Both the position numbers and the translations under genes were made by a program. 64,000 bases of DNA from Gramella sp. MAR_2010_147. Its GTDB lineage: Bacteria > Bacteroidota > Bacteroidia > Flavobacteriales > Flavobacteriaceae. Below the pieces are notes generated by a model, which did not search any database, had not been told where the DNA came from, and was given only the letters and a program-made list of their open reading frames with translations. Shown one piece after another: positions 44,302 through 52,121 of the stretch. The DNA is taken from contig NZ_LT629741.1 of NCBI RefSeq assembly GCF_900105135.1, positions 992,001 through 1,056,000 on the forward strand, in the 5' to 3' direction. Positions within the stretch are counted from its first letter, which is position 1, and every line of letters starts with the position of its first letter.

Positions 44302-44946
44302 TTATAACGACATCGCTTTTCCACCTCCGAGTTCTGAGACAGGACCACATGGAATATATTCTCCCGGGATTGGATCATACCATAGTACATTCTCTCCCAC
44401 TTCTTCGCTATTCTTCCAGGCCCATATCCCCATATCTCTAACAGTTGTTAAGTAAGCATAGGAACCGGCATCGGGATCTAACTGAATTTCAGGTTCCTGT
44501 TTCTGGGCATCCTGGGTCTCCGTATTTCTTTTAGCATATTCTTCTTTTTCTGCAGGAGTAGCCTTCAGGTATTTTTTGATCAGGTTCTCAAAATCCTCTG
44601 GTTTTCCTTCTTCCTGATCTTTATCATATTCAGCTTTAAAAGCTCTGGAGAATGCACCGGCAGATCGTTCAAATCGCATACGCCTATTTTCATCAGCTAC
44701 CTGATCCATATAAGAGTCTATAAACTGGGCGATATTAAGATCTGATGCTCCAGGTGTATCGGTAGAGGGTAAAATAATATCGAGTATTTTCTTGAGTGCG
44801 AATCCATGAGAAGCAGATAAAAATGTTGGTTGCCAATCATATTCGGGCTCATTCTTACAACTTTGTAATAATCCGAGCGTTGAAGGTCCTACTATAAAAA
44901 TTCCTGCTCCTAATCCTATATTTTTTAAGGCTTGTCTCCTTTTCAT
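44302..44946 (-). CDS. Gluconate 2-dehydrogenase subunit 3-type small subunit (Tat lipoprotein)
   Basis: A 214-aa small subunit. The N-terminus has a twin-arginine pattern (MKRRQALKNIGLG) and then a lipobox ending LLQSC (Cys30), predicting Tat export and lipid anchoring. The mature part has the family's helical layout (HGFALKKILDIILPSTDTPG, and a late segment YDPIPGEYIPCGP). In FAD-dependent glucose/gluconate dehydrogenases this subunit carries the Tat signal for the catalytic subunit, which travels with it folded and cofactor-loaded. Here the GMC partner, 12 bases upstream in the same operon, has no signal peptide, in line with that hitchhiker model. Confidence 0.9.
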   Translation of the reverse strand: MKRRQALKNIGLGAGIFIVGPSTLGLLQSCKNEPEYDWQPTFLSASHGFALKKILDIILPSTDTPGASDLNIAQFIDSYMDQVADENRRMRFERSAGAFSRAFKAEYDKDQEEGKPEDFENLIKKYLKATPAEKEEYAKRNTETQDAQKQEPEIQLDPDAGSYAYLTTVRDMGIWAWKNSEEVGENVLWYDPIPGEYIPCGPVSELGGGKAMSL

Positions 44947-44958
44947 GATCCTCTATAT

Positions 44959-46662
44959 TTAAGCGTTAGATTTTTTAAAATTCCTTGAAGCGTGATCAGC
45001 GGCTCTTGCGGTCATGGCCATGTAGGTTAACGACGGATTCTGGCATCCTGCAGAGGTCATAAACGCTCCATCGGTAACATATACATTTGGAACACCATGA
45101 ACTTGATTATTTGCATTAAGTACAGAAGTTTTTGGATCACGTCCCATTCTTGCCATACCCATTTCATGGATTCCCAATCCGGGCGCCCCAATATCATCAT
45201 AACCACTCACGTCTTTAAAACCTGCTTTTTCGAGCATTTCTACTGCCTGAGAAACCATATCCTCACGCATTTTCAATTCATTTTCTTTAAATTCAGCATC
45301 AAAAGTAACGGTAGGAAGATCCCATTCATCCAGTTTATCATAATCTAAAGTCATTTTGTTCTCATGATAAGGTAAAGTTTCCCCAAAGCCCATAAGACCC
45401 ATATTCCATCCACCTGGTTCTGTAATTGCTTTTTTAAGATCCTCTCCATATGCTGCTTCGGCAATACTATCAGACCAGTTACCTCTACTAGCTCCTCCCT
45501 GGTATCCATAGCCTCTAATAAATCCGAGATCCTTATCATTTCCGTTCAAATTTCTGAATCTTGGCAGGTAAATACCATTAGGTTTTCTTCCTTTATAATA
45601 TGAATCTTCAAAGCCGTCATATTTTCCGGAGGCGCCTGCTTTAAAATGATGATCCATCACATTATGGCCTAGCTCTCCAGAATCATTGCCCATTCCATTA
45701 GGAAATCTGTCAGATTTTGATTGCATCAGGATACTGGTGGAAGCCACGGCAGAAGCACATAGGAAAATCACATTTGCCTTAAATTCAATAATTTCCTTAG
45801 TATTCGTATCGATCACCTTAACTCCTGAAGCTTTTTTAGTTTCTGGATCGTAAATCACCTGACTAACTACAGAGTTTGGTCTTAAGGTCATATTTCCGGT
45901 TCTTTCAGCCGCTGGTAATGTAGAAGAATTACTGCTGAAATATCCTCCATAAGGACAACCTCTTATACAACGGTTTCTATATTGACATTTTGATCGGCCT
46001 TCAAACTTTTTATCTCCCGTGATATGCGCAACCCTTCCTGAGGTCATCACACGACCATCAAAATTTTCAGCGATACTCTCTCTAAAATAATCCTCTACAC
46101 AATTGAGGTCCATTGGCGGTAAAAATTGACCATCGGGTAACTGACTCAATCCGAGCTTTTCACCACAAACACCAATATAAGATTCCACATGATCGTACCA
46201 CTTGGCGATATCTCTATACCTAATAGGCCAGTCTACTCCTACCCCATCTTTTTTGTTTGCCTCAAAATCCAGATCGCTTAATCTGTAACTATGTCTTCCC
46301 CACATAATAGATCTACCACCAACATGATAACCACGCATCCAGTCAAATCTTTTGGTTTCATTATAAGGATGTTTAATATCATCAACAAACCAATGCTTAC
46401 TGGGTTCAGAAACAGTATATCCAGTTCTAGCCTGCTTTTCCTGTCGCTTTAGCTCCTCTCTGGGAACCTGTCCTTTAAACTTATAATCCCAGGGATCATC
46501 ATTCATGGTAGGATAATCCTTAACATGTTCTACCATTCTTCCTCTTTCTAAAACCAGCGTTTTAAAACCTTTTTCACAAAGTTCTTTGGCAGCCCAACCA
46601 CCACTTATACCTGTTCCTACAACTATAGCATCATAATTGTCATTTTCATAATAGTTACTCAC
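44959..46662 (-). CDS. GMC family FAD oxidoreductase, probable sugar/glycoside 3-dehydrogenase
   Basis: A 567-aa GMC oxidoreductase. The FAD-binding N-terminus reads DAIVVGTGISGGWAAKEL; the C-terminal GMC domain has IHEMGMARMG and AGCQNPSLTYMAMTARAADH, with the catalytic His/Asn pair expected there. Cys226, Cys232 and Cys236 in a CxxxxxCxxxCP pattern match the region that binds a [3Fe-4S] cluster in bacterial FAD glucose dehydrogenases. No signal peptide; export likely relies on the Tat small subunit encoded next. The neighbours (DUF1080, TIM-barrel epimerases, Gfo/Idh) point to oxidation of glycosides at C3. Substrate specificity is inferred, not seen. Confidence 0.9.
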   Translation of the reverse strand: MSNYYENDNYDAIVVGTGISGGWAAKELCEKGFKTLVLERGRMVEHVKDYPTMNDDPWDYKFKGQVPREELKRQEKQARTGYTVSEPSKHWFVDDIKHPYNETKRFDWMRGYHVGGRSIMWGRHSYRLSDLDFEANKKDGVGVDWPIRYRDIAKWYDHVESYIGVCGEKLGLSQLPDGQFLPPMDLNCVEDYFRESIAENFDGRVMTSGRVAHITGDKKFEGRSKCQYRNRCIRGCPYGGYFSSNSSTLPAAERTGNMTLRPNSVVSQVIYDPETKKASGVKVIDTNTKEIIEFKANVIFLCASAVASTSILMQSKSDRFPNGMGNDSGELGHNVMDHHFKAGASGKYDGFEDSYYKGRKPNGIYLPRFRNLNGNDKDLGFIRGYGYQGGASRGNWSDSIAEAAYGEDLKKAITEPGGWNMGLMGFGETLPYHENKMTLDYDKLDEWDLPTVTFDAEFKENELKMREDMVSQAVEMLEKAGFKDVSGYDDIGAPGLGIHEMGMARMGRDPKTSVLNANNQVHGVPNVYVTDGAFMTSAGCQNPSLTYMAMTARAADHASRNFKKSNA

Positions 46663-46703
46663 AATACATTGTTTTATTGGTGAAATTTTAGCTCGAAGTA
46701 TTC

Positions 46704-46711
46704 CAAATATA
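46704..46711 (-). promoter_or_regulatory. -7 element (TATATTTG) for the GMC/small-subunit operon
   Basis: Exact TAnnTTTG match on the minus strand, 41 bases upstream of the GMC start codon. No clear -33 TTG is seen at the expected distance, so confidence is moderate. Confidence 0.5.
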
Positions 46712-46725
46712 TAAATTTAAGAGGA

Positions 46726-46733
46726 TAATTTTG
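46726..46733 (+). promoter_or_regulatory. -7 element (TAATTTTG) for the plus-strand sugar operon
   Basis: Exact TAnnTTTG match, 73 bases upstream of the first gene of the operon. It lies 15 bases from the minus-strand -7 element, so the two operons would share a divergent control region. Confidence 0.5.
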
Positions 46734-46806
46734 CATCTTTAAAAAAAAGGCTACTTTTATTTTTCGTTTTTGAAAAATTCAAAGAATTTCATATAACTAT
46801 TATCCA

Positions 46807-47805
46807 ATGAACTTAAAATCCCTTAAGATATTATCAATCATATTTTTAGCTTTATTTTATACTTCAGTAACTTCATGTAAACAAGACAAGAAAAATAATT
46901 CTGAAGATATTCTGAACGAAAACTCCACAACTTCATCAGATTCTTTATTTTTCAAACTATCCCTGGCTCAATGGTCTTTACATAAACCTATTTATGATGG
47001 AGAATTAGATCCCATGGATTTCGCTGAAAAAGCCAGTGAAATGGGTTTTGGAGGTATTGAATATGTTACCGGTTTTTATGCGGAGGAAATCAAAAACGCA
47101 CAAGATCCCGATGCTAAAATGAAGCAGATCCTGGACACTTTAAAAACCAGAAGCGAGAGGCACAATGTTGAAAATCTACTACTAATGGTAGATGGTGAAG
47201 GTGATCTTGCCGTGAATGATTCGGTTATTAGAAACCAGGCGGTCGAAAATCATAAAAAATGGGTGAATGCTGCCCAGTTTCTTGGTTGCCACTCGATACG
47301 TGTAAATCTCTTCGGGAGTGATGATCCTGAGGAATGGAAAAACAATTCAATAGACGCACTTACAAAACTTTCAACATATGCTGAAGAAAAAGGAGTGAAT
47401 GTCCTGGTAGAAAATCATGGTTATTTATCTTCTGATATAGATCTTCTGGTAGAAGTAATGCAGGGAGTAAATATGGAAAACTGCGGAACCCTTCCAGATT
47501 TTGGTAATTTTTGTCTTAAACGTGAAGGCGGAGAAAGATGGAGTGCAAAATGTGTGGAGGAGTTTCCAAAATATGAAGGCATAAAAAAGATGATGCCTTA
47601 TGCTAAGGCGGTTAGCGCGAAATCTTACACCTTTGATGAAAATGGCAATGAGAATGTTATCGATTATAAAAAAATGCTTCAAATTGTTAAAAATGCCGGC
47701 TATAACGGATATATAGGAGTAGAATTTGAAGGCGAAGATATCTCCTATAGTAAGGGCATAACAGCTACAAAAGATTTACTAATAAAAGCAGGCAGCGAAC
47801 TCTAA
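46807..47805 (+). CDS. Sugar phosphate isomerase/epimerase-family TIM-barrel lipoprotein
   Basis: A 332-aa lipoprotein: leader with lipobox TSC (Cys24), an Asn/Ser linker, then an AP-endonuclease-2-type TIM barrel (LSLAQWSLHKPIYDG, MGFGGIEYVTGFY, VLVENHGYLSSDI, YNGYIGVEFEGE). Metal-binding Glu and His residues of the family are in ENHG and near GVEFEG. The lipobox places it in the periplasm or at the outer membrane, so it cannot act on cytosolic sugar phosphates. In the Bacteroides 3-keto-glycoside pathway a family member hydrates the 2-hydroxy-3-keto-glucal intermediate; that is a plausible role. First gene of the five-gene operon. Confidence 0.88.
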   Translation: MNLKSLKILSIIFLALFYTSVTSCKQDKKNNSEDILNENSTTSSDSLFFKLSLAQWSLHKPIYDGELDPMDFAEKASEMGFGGIEYVTGFYAEEIKNAQDPDAKMKQILDTLKTRSERHNVENLLLMVDGEGDLAVNDSVIRNQAVENHKKWVNAAQFLGCHSIRVNLFGSDDPEEWKNNSIDALTKLSTYAEEKGVNVLVENHGYLSSDIDLLVEVMQGVNMENCGTLPDFGNFCLKREGGERWSAKCVEEFPKYEGIKKMMPYAKAVSAKSYTFDENGNENVIDYKKMLQIVKNAGYNGYIGVEFEGEDISYSKGITATKDLLIKAGSEL

Positions 47806-47821
47806 AACCAACCTTTGAATT

Positions 47822-49057
47822 ATGACTAAACTTATACGATTTCAACTTTCCTTAATGATGTTCCTGGAATTCTTCATTTGGGGAGGTTGGTTTGTAACTC
47901 TGGGAACTTTTCTTGGTTATAATCTTAATGCCACCGATGTTCAAATTTCAACTGCTTTTTCCACTCAATCCTGGGGAGCTATTATTGCTCCCTTTATTAT
48001 CGGACTAATCGCCGATAGGTTCTTTAATGCTGAAAGAATTTTAGGCTTCCTACATTTAGTAGGTGCTGTCCTCCTGTATATGATGTATATTACTACAGAT
48101 TTTACAGATTTCTATCCTCTGGTTTTGGGGTATATGATCGCCTACATGCCTACCCTTGCCTTGGTAAATTCTGTAAGTTTTAACCAGATGAATGATCCTG
48201 CAAAGGAATTTTCATTTATCAGGGTTTTTGGTACGATAGGCTGGATCATTGCAGGACTCGTAATAAGCTGGCTAAGCTGGGATGGTATTGAAGGGCGTGA
48301 TAATGGCATGTTGCGATATACCTTTTTAATGGTGAGCATTGCCTCAGCATTTCTAGGGTTATTTAGTTTTACTCTTCCTAAAACCCCTCCTACCGCCGAC
48401 AGATCTAAAAAAGTGAGCATTGTAGAAACTCTTGGCCTCGATGCGCTGGGATTATTAAAAGACAGGAATTTCCTGATGTTCTTTTTAGCTTCAGTACTTA
48501 TATGTATTCCCCTGGCGTTCTATTATCAGAATACGAATCCGTTTCTTTCTGAAATTGGTGTAAACAATCCAACAGGGCTTATGACCATAGGTCAGGCTTC
48601 AGAAGTATTATTCATGCTTTTATTACCTTTTTTCTTTAAAAGATTTGGTTTCAAATTAACCATCATTGCAGGAATGTTGGCCTGGACTGCCAGATATTTG
48701 TTGTTTGCTTATGGCGACTCGGGGGAACTTATTTTTATGCTGCTTACCGGAATTGCCCTTCATGGTATCTGCTATGATTTTTTCTTTGTTTCAGGGCAGA
48801 TCTATACCGATTTTAAAGCAGGTTCAAAATATAAAAGCTCAGCTCAGGGTTTGATCACACTGGCAACTTATGGCGTGGGAATGCTCATAGGTTTCTACGT
48901 AGCAGGGCTCATCACGAATGCCTATCTTACAGGAGAGAAAATGCACGATTGGGAAACCATCTGGATCTACCCGGCCGGATTTGCATTTTTAGTAATGCTC
49001 CTTTTTGCCCTGTTCTTTAAAAATGAGAAGATCGATAAAAAAGATATAGAAATATAA
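47822..49057 (+). CDS. MFS permease, nucleoside:H+ symporter (NUP) type
   Basis: A 411-aa inner-membrane protein with about 12 hydrophobic helices. The N-terminal segment (FQLSLMMFLEFFIWGGWFVT, then LGTFLGYNL) and the loop GLIADRFFNAERILG are characteristic of the NUP/Nuc_H_symport family (NupG, XapB). In this operon a nucleoside substrate is unlikely; Bacteroidota family members beside Gfo/Idh and TIM-barrel genes most likely import sugars or their oxidised forms. It lies 16 bases after the TIM-barrel lipoprotein and 10 before the Gfo/Idh gene. It is the only inner-membrane transporter in the cluster and so links its periplasmic and cytosolic steps. Confidence 0.9.
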   Translation: MTKLIRFQLSLMMFLEFFIWGGWFVTLGTFLGYNLNATDVQISTAFSTQSWGAIIAPFIIGLIADRFFNAERILGFLHLVGAVLLYMMYITTDFTDFYPLVLGYMIAYMPTLALVNSVSFNQMNDPAKEFSFIRVFGTIGWIIAGLVISWLSWDGIEGRDNGMLRYTFLMVSIASAFLGLFSFTLPKTPPTADRSKKVSIVETLGLDALGLLKDRNFLMFFLASVLICIPLAFYYQNTNPFLSEIGVNNPTGLMTIGQASEVLFMLLLPFFFKRFGFKLTIIAGMLAWTARYLLFAYGDSGELIFMLLTGIALHGICYDFFFVSGQIYTDFKAGSKYKSSAQGLITLATYGVGMLIGFYVAGLITNAYLTGEKMHDWETIWIYPAGFAFLVMLLFALFFKNEKIDKKDIEI

Positions 49058-49067
49058 ATTACAGTTT

Positions 49068-50204
49068 ATGAGTAAAATAAGACTCGGAATTTTAGGCGGT
49101 GGAGAAGATTCTTTAATAGGAATTCTTCACCGGGTTGCGGCTAACATGTTCGACCAGTTTGAAATTGTAGGAGGCGTATTTGATGTTCAGCATGAGAAAA
49201 GTCTGGAATTTGGTAGAAAACTTCAACTTGATCCTTCCAGGATATATAAGGACATGGATGATATGGTGGAGAAAGAAGCTAAACTTCCTGAAGATCAAAA
49301 AATTCAGGCAGTTTCAGTACTCACGCCCAATTTTCTGCATTTTCCAATGGCGAAACAATTACTGGAAAATGGGTTTAACGTCATCTGTGAGAAACCTTTG
49401 ACTACCACCTATGCAGAGGCCAAAATTCTCAGTGAAATACAGCAAAAGGCTAACACCATATTTGCCGTCACATACACCTACACGGGTTATCCTATGATAA
49501 GGCAAATGAAAACCATGATTGCCAATGGGGAAATTGGAAAAATTCAAAAGATAGATGTTCAGTATTATCAGGGCTGGATCAATCCGCTAATCCATGATAA
49601 AGAAAAAAGATCGGCAACCTGGCGATTAGATCCAGATAAATCTGGAATAAGTTGTTGTATTGGCGACATTGGAACTCACGCCTATAATATGGCTGAATAT
49701 GTTTCAGGAATGAAAGTGGATAAAGTGCTTGCAGACCTTAATTATCTTTATGAAGACAATCCTATGGATATCGACGGAACCGTTCTTTTGAGATTTCAGG
49801 GGAATATCAAAGGTGTTTTAAGAGCCAGCCAGATCGCGACAGGAGAGGAAAATAATTTTACGGTAAAAATTTACGGAGATAACGGAGGATTAAAATGGGA
49901 ACAGGAAAATCCCAATTATCTATATTTATTAAAAGAAGGAATGGCCTTGCAGGTTTTAAAACCGGGTCATGAATATAACAGCGCATTTTCCCTGGAAGGC
50001 ACTAAGCTACCTCCGGGACATCCAGAAGGGATCTTTGATTCTATGGGGAATATTTATTATGGTGTGGCCATGGCAATTAAAGATAAGACCAGTCATGAAG
50101 GCGCCTACCCTAAGCTGGATGATGGTTTGCGCGGTATGAATTTTATTGAAAAGACCGTAGATTCTCATAAAAAGGGAAATGTTTGGATTAATTTAGAAGA
50201 ATAA
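49068..50204 (+). CDS. Gfo/Idh/MocA family oxidoreductase
   Basis: A 378-aa cytosolic NAD(P)-dependent sugar oxidoreductase. The N-terminal Rossmann fold starts LGILGGGEDSLIGILHR, an unusually acidic glycine loop. The active-site motif is CEKPLTTT (the EKP signature). The C-terminal alpha/beta domain contains CCIGDIGTHAYNMAEYVSG, with the family's conserved Asp and His. Relatives such as E. coli YcjS interconvert glucosides and 3-keto-glucosides. Here it would reduce an imported 3-keto-sugar or oxidise a glycoside. No signal peptide. Operon spacing is 10 bases upstream and 11 downstream. Confidence 0.92.
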   Translation: MSKIRLGILGGGEDSLIGILHRVAANMFDQFEIVGGVFDVQHEKSLEFGRKLQLDPSRIYKDMDDMVEKEAKLPEDQKIQAVSVLTPNFLHFPMAKQLLENGFNVICEKPLTTTYAEAKILSEIQQKANTIFAVTYTYTGYPMIRQMKTMIANGEIGKIQKIDVQYYQGWINPLIHDKEKRSATWRLDPDKSGISCCIGDIGTHAYNMAEYVSGMKVDKVLADLNYLYEDNPMDIDGTVLLRFQGNIKGVLRASQIATGEENNFTVKIYGDNGGLKWEQENPNYLYLLKEGMALQVLKPGHEYNSAFSLEGTKLPPGHPEGIFDSMGNIYYGVAMAIKDKTSHEGAYPKLDDGLRGMNFIEKTVDSHKKGNVWINLEE

Positions 50205-50215
50205 AAGAATTTATA

Positions 50216-51268
50216 ATGAAGACTATTAAAGGACCGGCTGTATTTCTAGCTCAGTTCATGGACGATAAAGAACCTTTTAATTCCTTAGAAGGATTATGTA
50301 AATGGGCTTCAGAATTAGGCTATAAAGGAATACAAATCCCAACCTGGGAAACGAGATTGATTGATCTTAAGAAAGCTGCTGAAAGTAAAACCTACTGTGA
50401 TGAACTCAAAGGAAAGGTGGAATCTTATGGATTGCAGATCACAGAGCTTAGTTCCCATCTTCAGGGACAATTAGTAGCGGTGCATCCTGCTTACGATATT
50501 ATGTTCGATAATTTCGCGCCGGATGCCTATAAAAATGATCCAAAGAAAAGAACAAACTGGGCCATAGATCAGTTAAAATTTGCAGCCAGAGCCAGTAGAA
50601 ACCTTGGATTGGATGTACATGGAACTTTTAGCGGTTCTTTTCTATGGCATACCGCGCATCCCTGGCCACAAAGACCTGAAGGTCTTGTAGAATTGGGTTT
50701 TAGCGAATTAGCTAAACGATGGATGCCTATTCTGAACGAATTTGACGAGCAGGGAGTTGATGTATGTTACGAGATACATCCCGGCGAAGATCTTCACGAC
50801 GGAGTTACTTTTGAACGTTTTCTGGAAGCGACCAACAATCATAAGAGGGTAAATATTCTTTACGATCCTAGCCATTTTGTGCTTCAGCAACTGGATTATA
50901 TAGAATATATAGACCATTATCACGATTATATAAAAATGTTCCATGTAAAGGATGCTGAATTTAACCCTACCGGAAAGAAAGGAATGTTTGGTGGATTTGG
51001 AGACTGGAAAGACAGAGCAGGGAGATATCGCCATCCCGGGGACGGCCAGGTAGATTTTAAAACCGTATTTTCTAAACTAACTGAATATGGATGCGACGTC
51101 TGGGCCGTGTTAGAATGGGAATGTTGTATTAAATCCCCAGATCAGGGGGCAAAAGAAGGTGCTCCATTTATTTCAAATAATATCATTGAAGCAACCCAAA
51201 AAAGGTTTGACGATTTTTCGGGATCTGAAATAGATGGAAATAGATTAAAACGAATATTAGGAATTTAA
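50216..51268 (+). CDS. Cytosolic sugar phosphate isomerase/epimerase-family TIM-barrel protein
   Basis: A 350-aa protein without signal peptide, in the AP-endonuclease-2-like TIM-barrel family (IolE/YcjR-type). Segments include SELGYKGIQIPTWETR, QITELSSHLQGQ, VCYEIHPGEDLHDG (metal Glu/His), ILYDPSHFVLQQLDY, MFHVKDAEFNPTGKKGMFGG and WAVLEWECC. The divalent-metal site (Glu-Asp-His-Glu) is visible across these. It pairs with the lipoprotein TIM barrel that starts the operon: same superfamily, other compartment. A role as epimerase or hydratase on 3-keto-sugars is inferred from E. coli YcjR and the Bacteroides pathway. Confidence 0.9.
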   Translation: MKTIKGPAVFLAQFMDDKEPFNSLEGLCKWASELGYKGIQIPTWETRLIDLKKAAESKTYCDELKGKVESYGLQITELSSHLQGQLVAVHPAYDIMFDNFAPDAYKNDPKKRTNWAIDQLKFAARASRNLGLDVHGTFSGSFLWHTAHPWPQRPEGLVELGFSELAKRWMPILNEFDEQGVDVCYEIHPGEDLHDGVTFERFLEATNNHKRVNILYDPSHFVLQQLDYIEYIDHYHDYIKMFHVKDAEFNPTGKKGMFGGFGDWKDRAGRYRHPGDGQVDFKTVFSKLTEYGCDVWAVLEWECCIKSPDQGAKEGAPFISNNIIEATQKRFDDFSGSEIDGNRLKRILGI

Positions 51269-51279
51269 AATAACCAACA

Positions 51280-52035
51280 ATGAAAAGATTAGTATTAATA
51301 GGATGTTCTATTCTAGCTTTTATAGCATGTAAGAATGAAAATAAGGAATCTGAAGAAACAAGTGTAGCCGAGAATACAGAGGTACAAAGTTCAGAAATGG
51401 ATGAGAACCAGGAATGGCAGGAACTTTTCAATGGTAAAGATCTTAGCGGATGGAAAGCTTTTAATGAAGATTCAATTTCAGACCAGTGGCAAGTTGAAAA
51501 TGGTGCTATAAGCTTTACCCCTTCCGAAGGAGAAAGAACAAAAACTGAAAATTTAATAAGCGAACAGGAATTTGAAAATTTTGAACTTTCACTGGAATGG
51601 AAAATTTCTGAAGGTGGAAATAGCGGGATTATGTGGGCTGTCCAGGAAGGTGAAGAATATAATGAACCTTATCTAACCGGACCTGAAATTCAGGTACTGG
51701 ATAATGAAAAACATCCCGATGCTAAAAACGGTCTTAATAGAACCGCAGGAGCTCTATATGACATGGTTCCACCTAGTGAAGATGTGACTAAACCTGCTGG
51801 AGAATGGAACCAAGAAGTGATTCATATAGATCACAACCAGAACATTGGCTGGGTGAAATTAAATGGAGTAAAAGTGACCGAGTTCCCAGTTAATGGAAAA
51901 GAATGGAAAAAGATGGTCGAAAAATCGAAGTTTAAAGACTGGGAAGGATTTGGCGCCAGTAAAAAAGGCCATATCGCCTTGCAAGATCATAGTGACCCTG
52001 TATGGTATAGAAATATTAAAATCAAACAATTATAG
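51280..52035 (+). CDS. DUF1080 (3-keto-disaccharide hydrolase-type) lipoprotein
   Basis: A 251-aa lipoprotein with lipobox IAC (Cys17), a charged linker rich in Glu, then a concanavalin-like DUF1080 domain. Hallmarks are WQELFNGKDLSGWKAFNEDS, EFENFELSLEWKISEGGNSG, GPEIQVLDNEKHPDAKNG and GHIALQDHSDPVWYRNIKIK. Family members cleave 3-keto-glycosides by elimination or hydrolysis. Being a lipoprotein, it acts in the periplasm or on the surface, after the exported GMC dehydrogenase. Last gene of the operon (11 bases after the TIM-barrel gene), followed by a terminator. Confidence 0.92.
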   Translation: MKRLVLIGCSILAFIACKNENKESEETSVAENTEVQSSEMDENQEWQELFNGKDLSGWKAFNEDSISDQWQVENGAISFTPSEGERTKTENLISEQEFENFELSLEWKISEGGNSGIMWAVQEGEEYNEPYLTGPEIQVLDNEKHPDAKNGLNRTAGALYDMVPPSEDVTKPAGEWNQEVIHIDHNQNIGWVKLNGVKVTEFPVNGKEWKKMVEKSKFKDWEGFGASKKGHIALQDHSDPVWYRNIKIKQL

Positions 52036-52054
52036 TACTGGAATATATAATTTT

Positions 52055-52083
52055 AAAGCTGCTTTTTATAGCAGCTTTTTTTA
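52055..52083 (+). terminator. Rho-independent terminator closing the sugar operon
   Basis: Perfect 9-bp stem (AAAGCTGCT / AGCAGCTTT), 6-nt loop, then a T-run. Confidence 0.88.
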
Positions 52084-52121
52084 TTGCCCTATCTTAGACC
52101 TGTTTCAAAAAAATAAATAGT

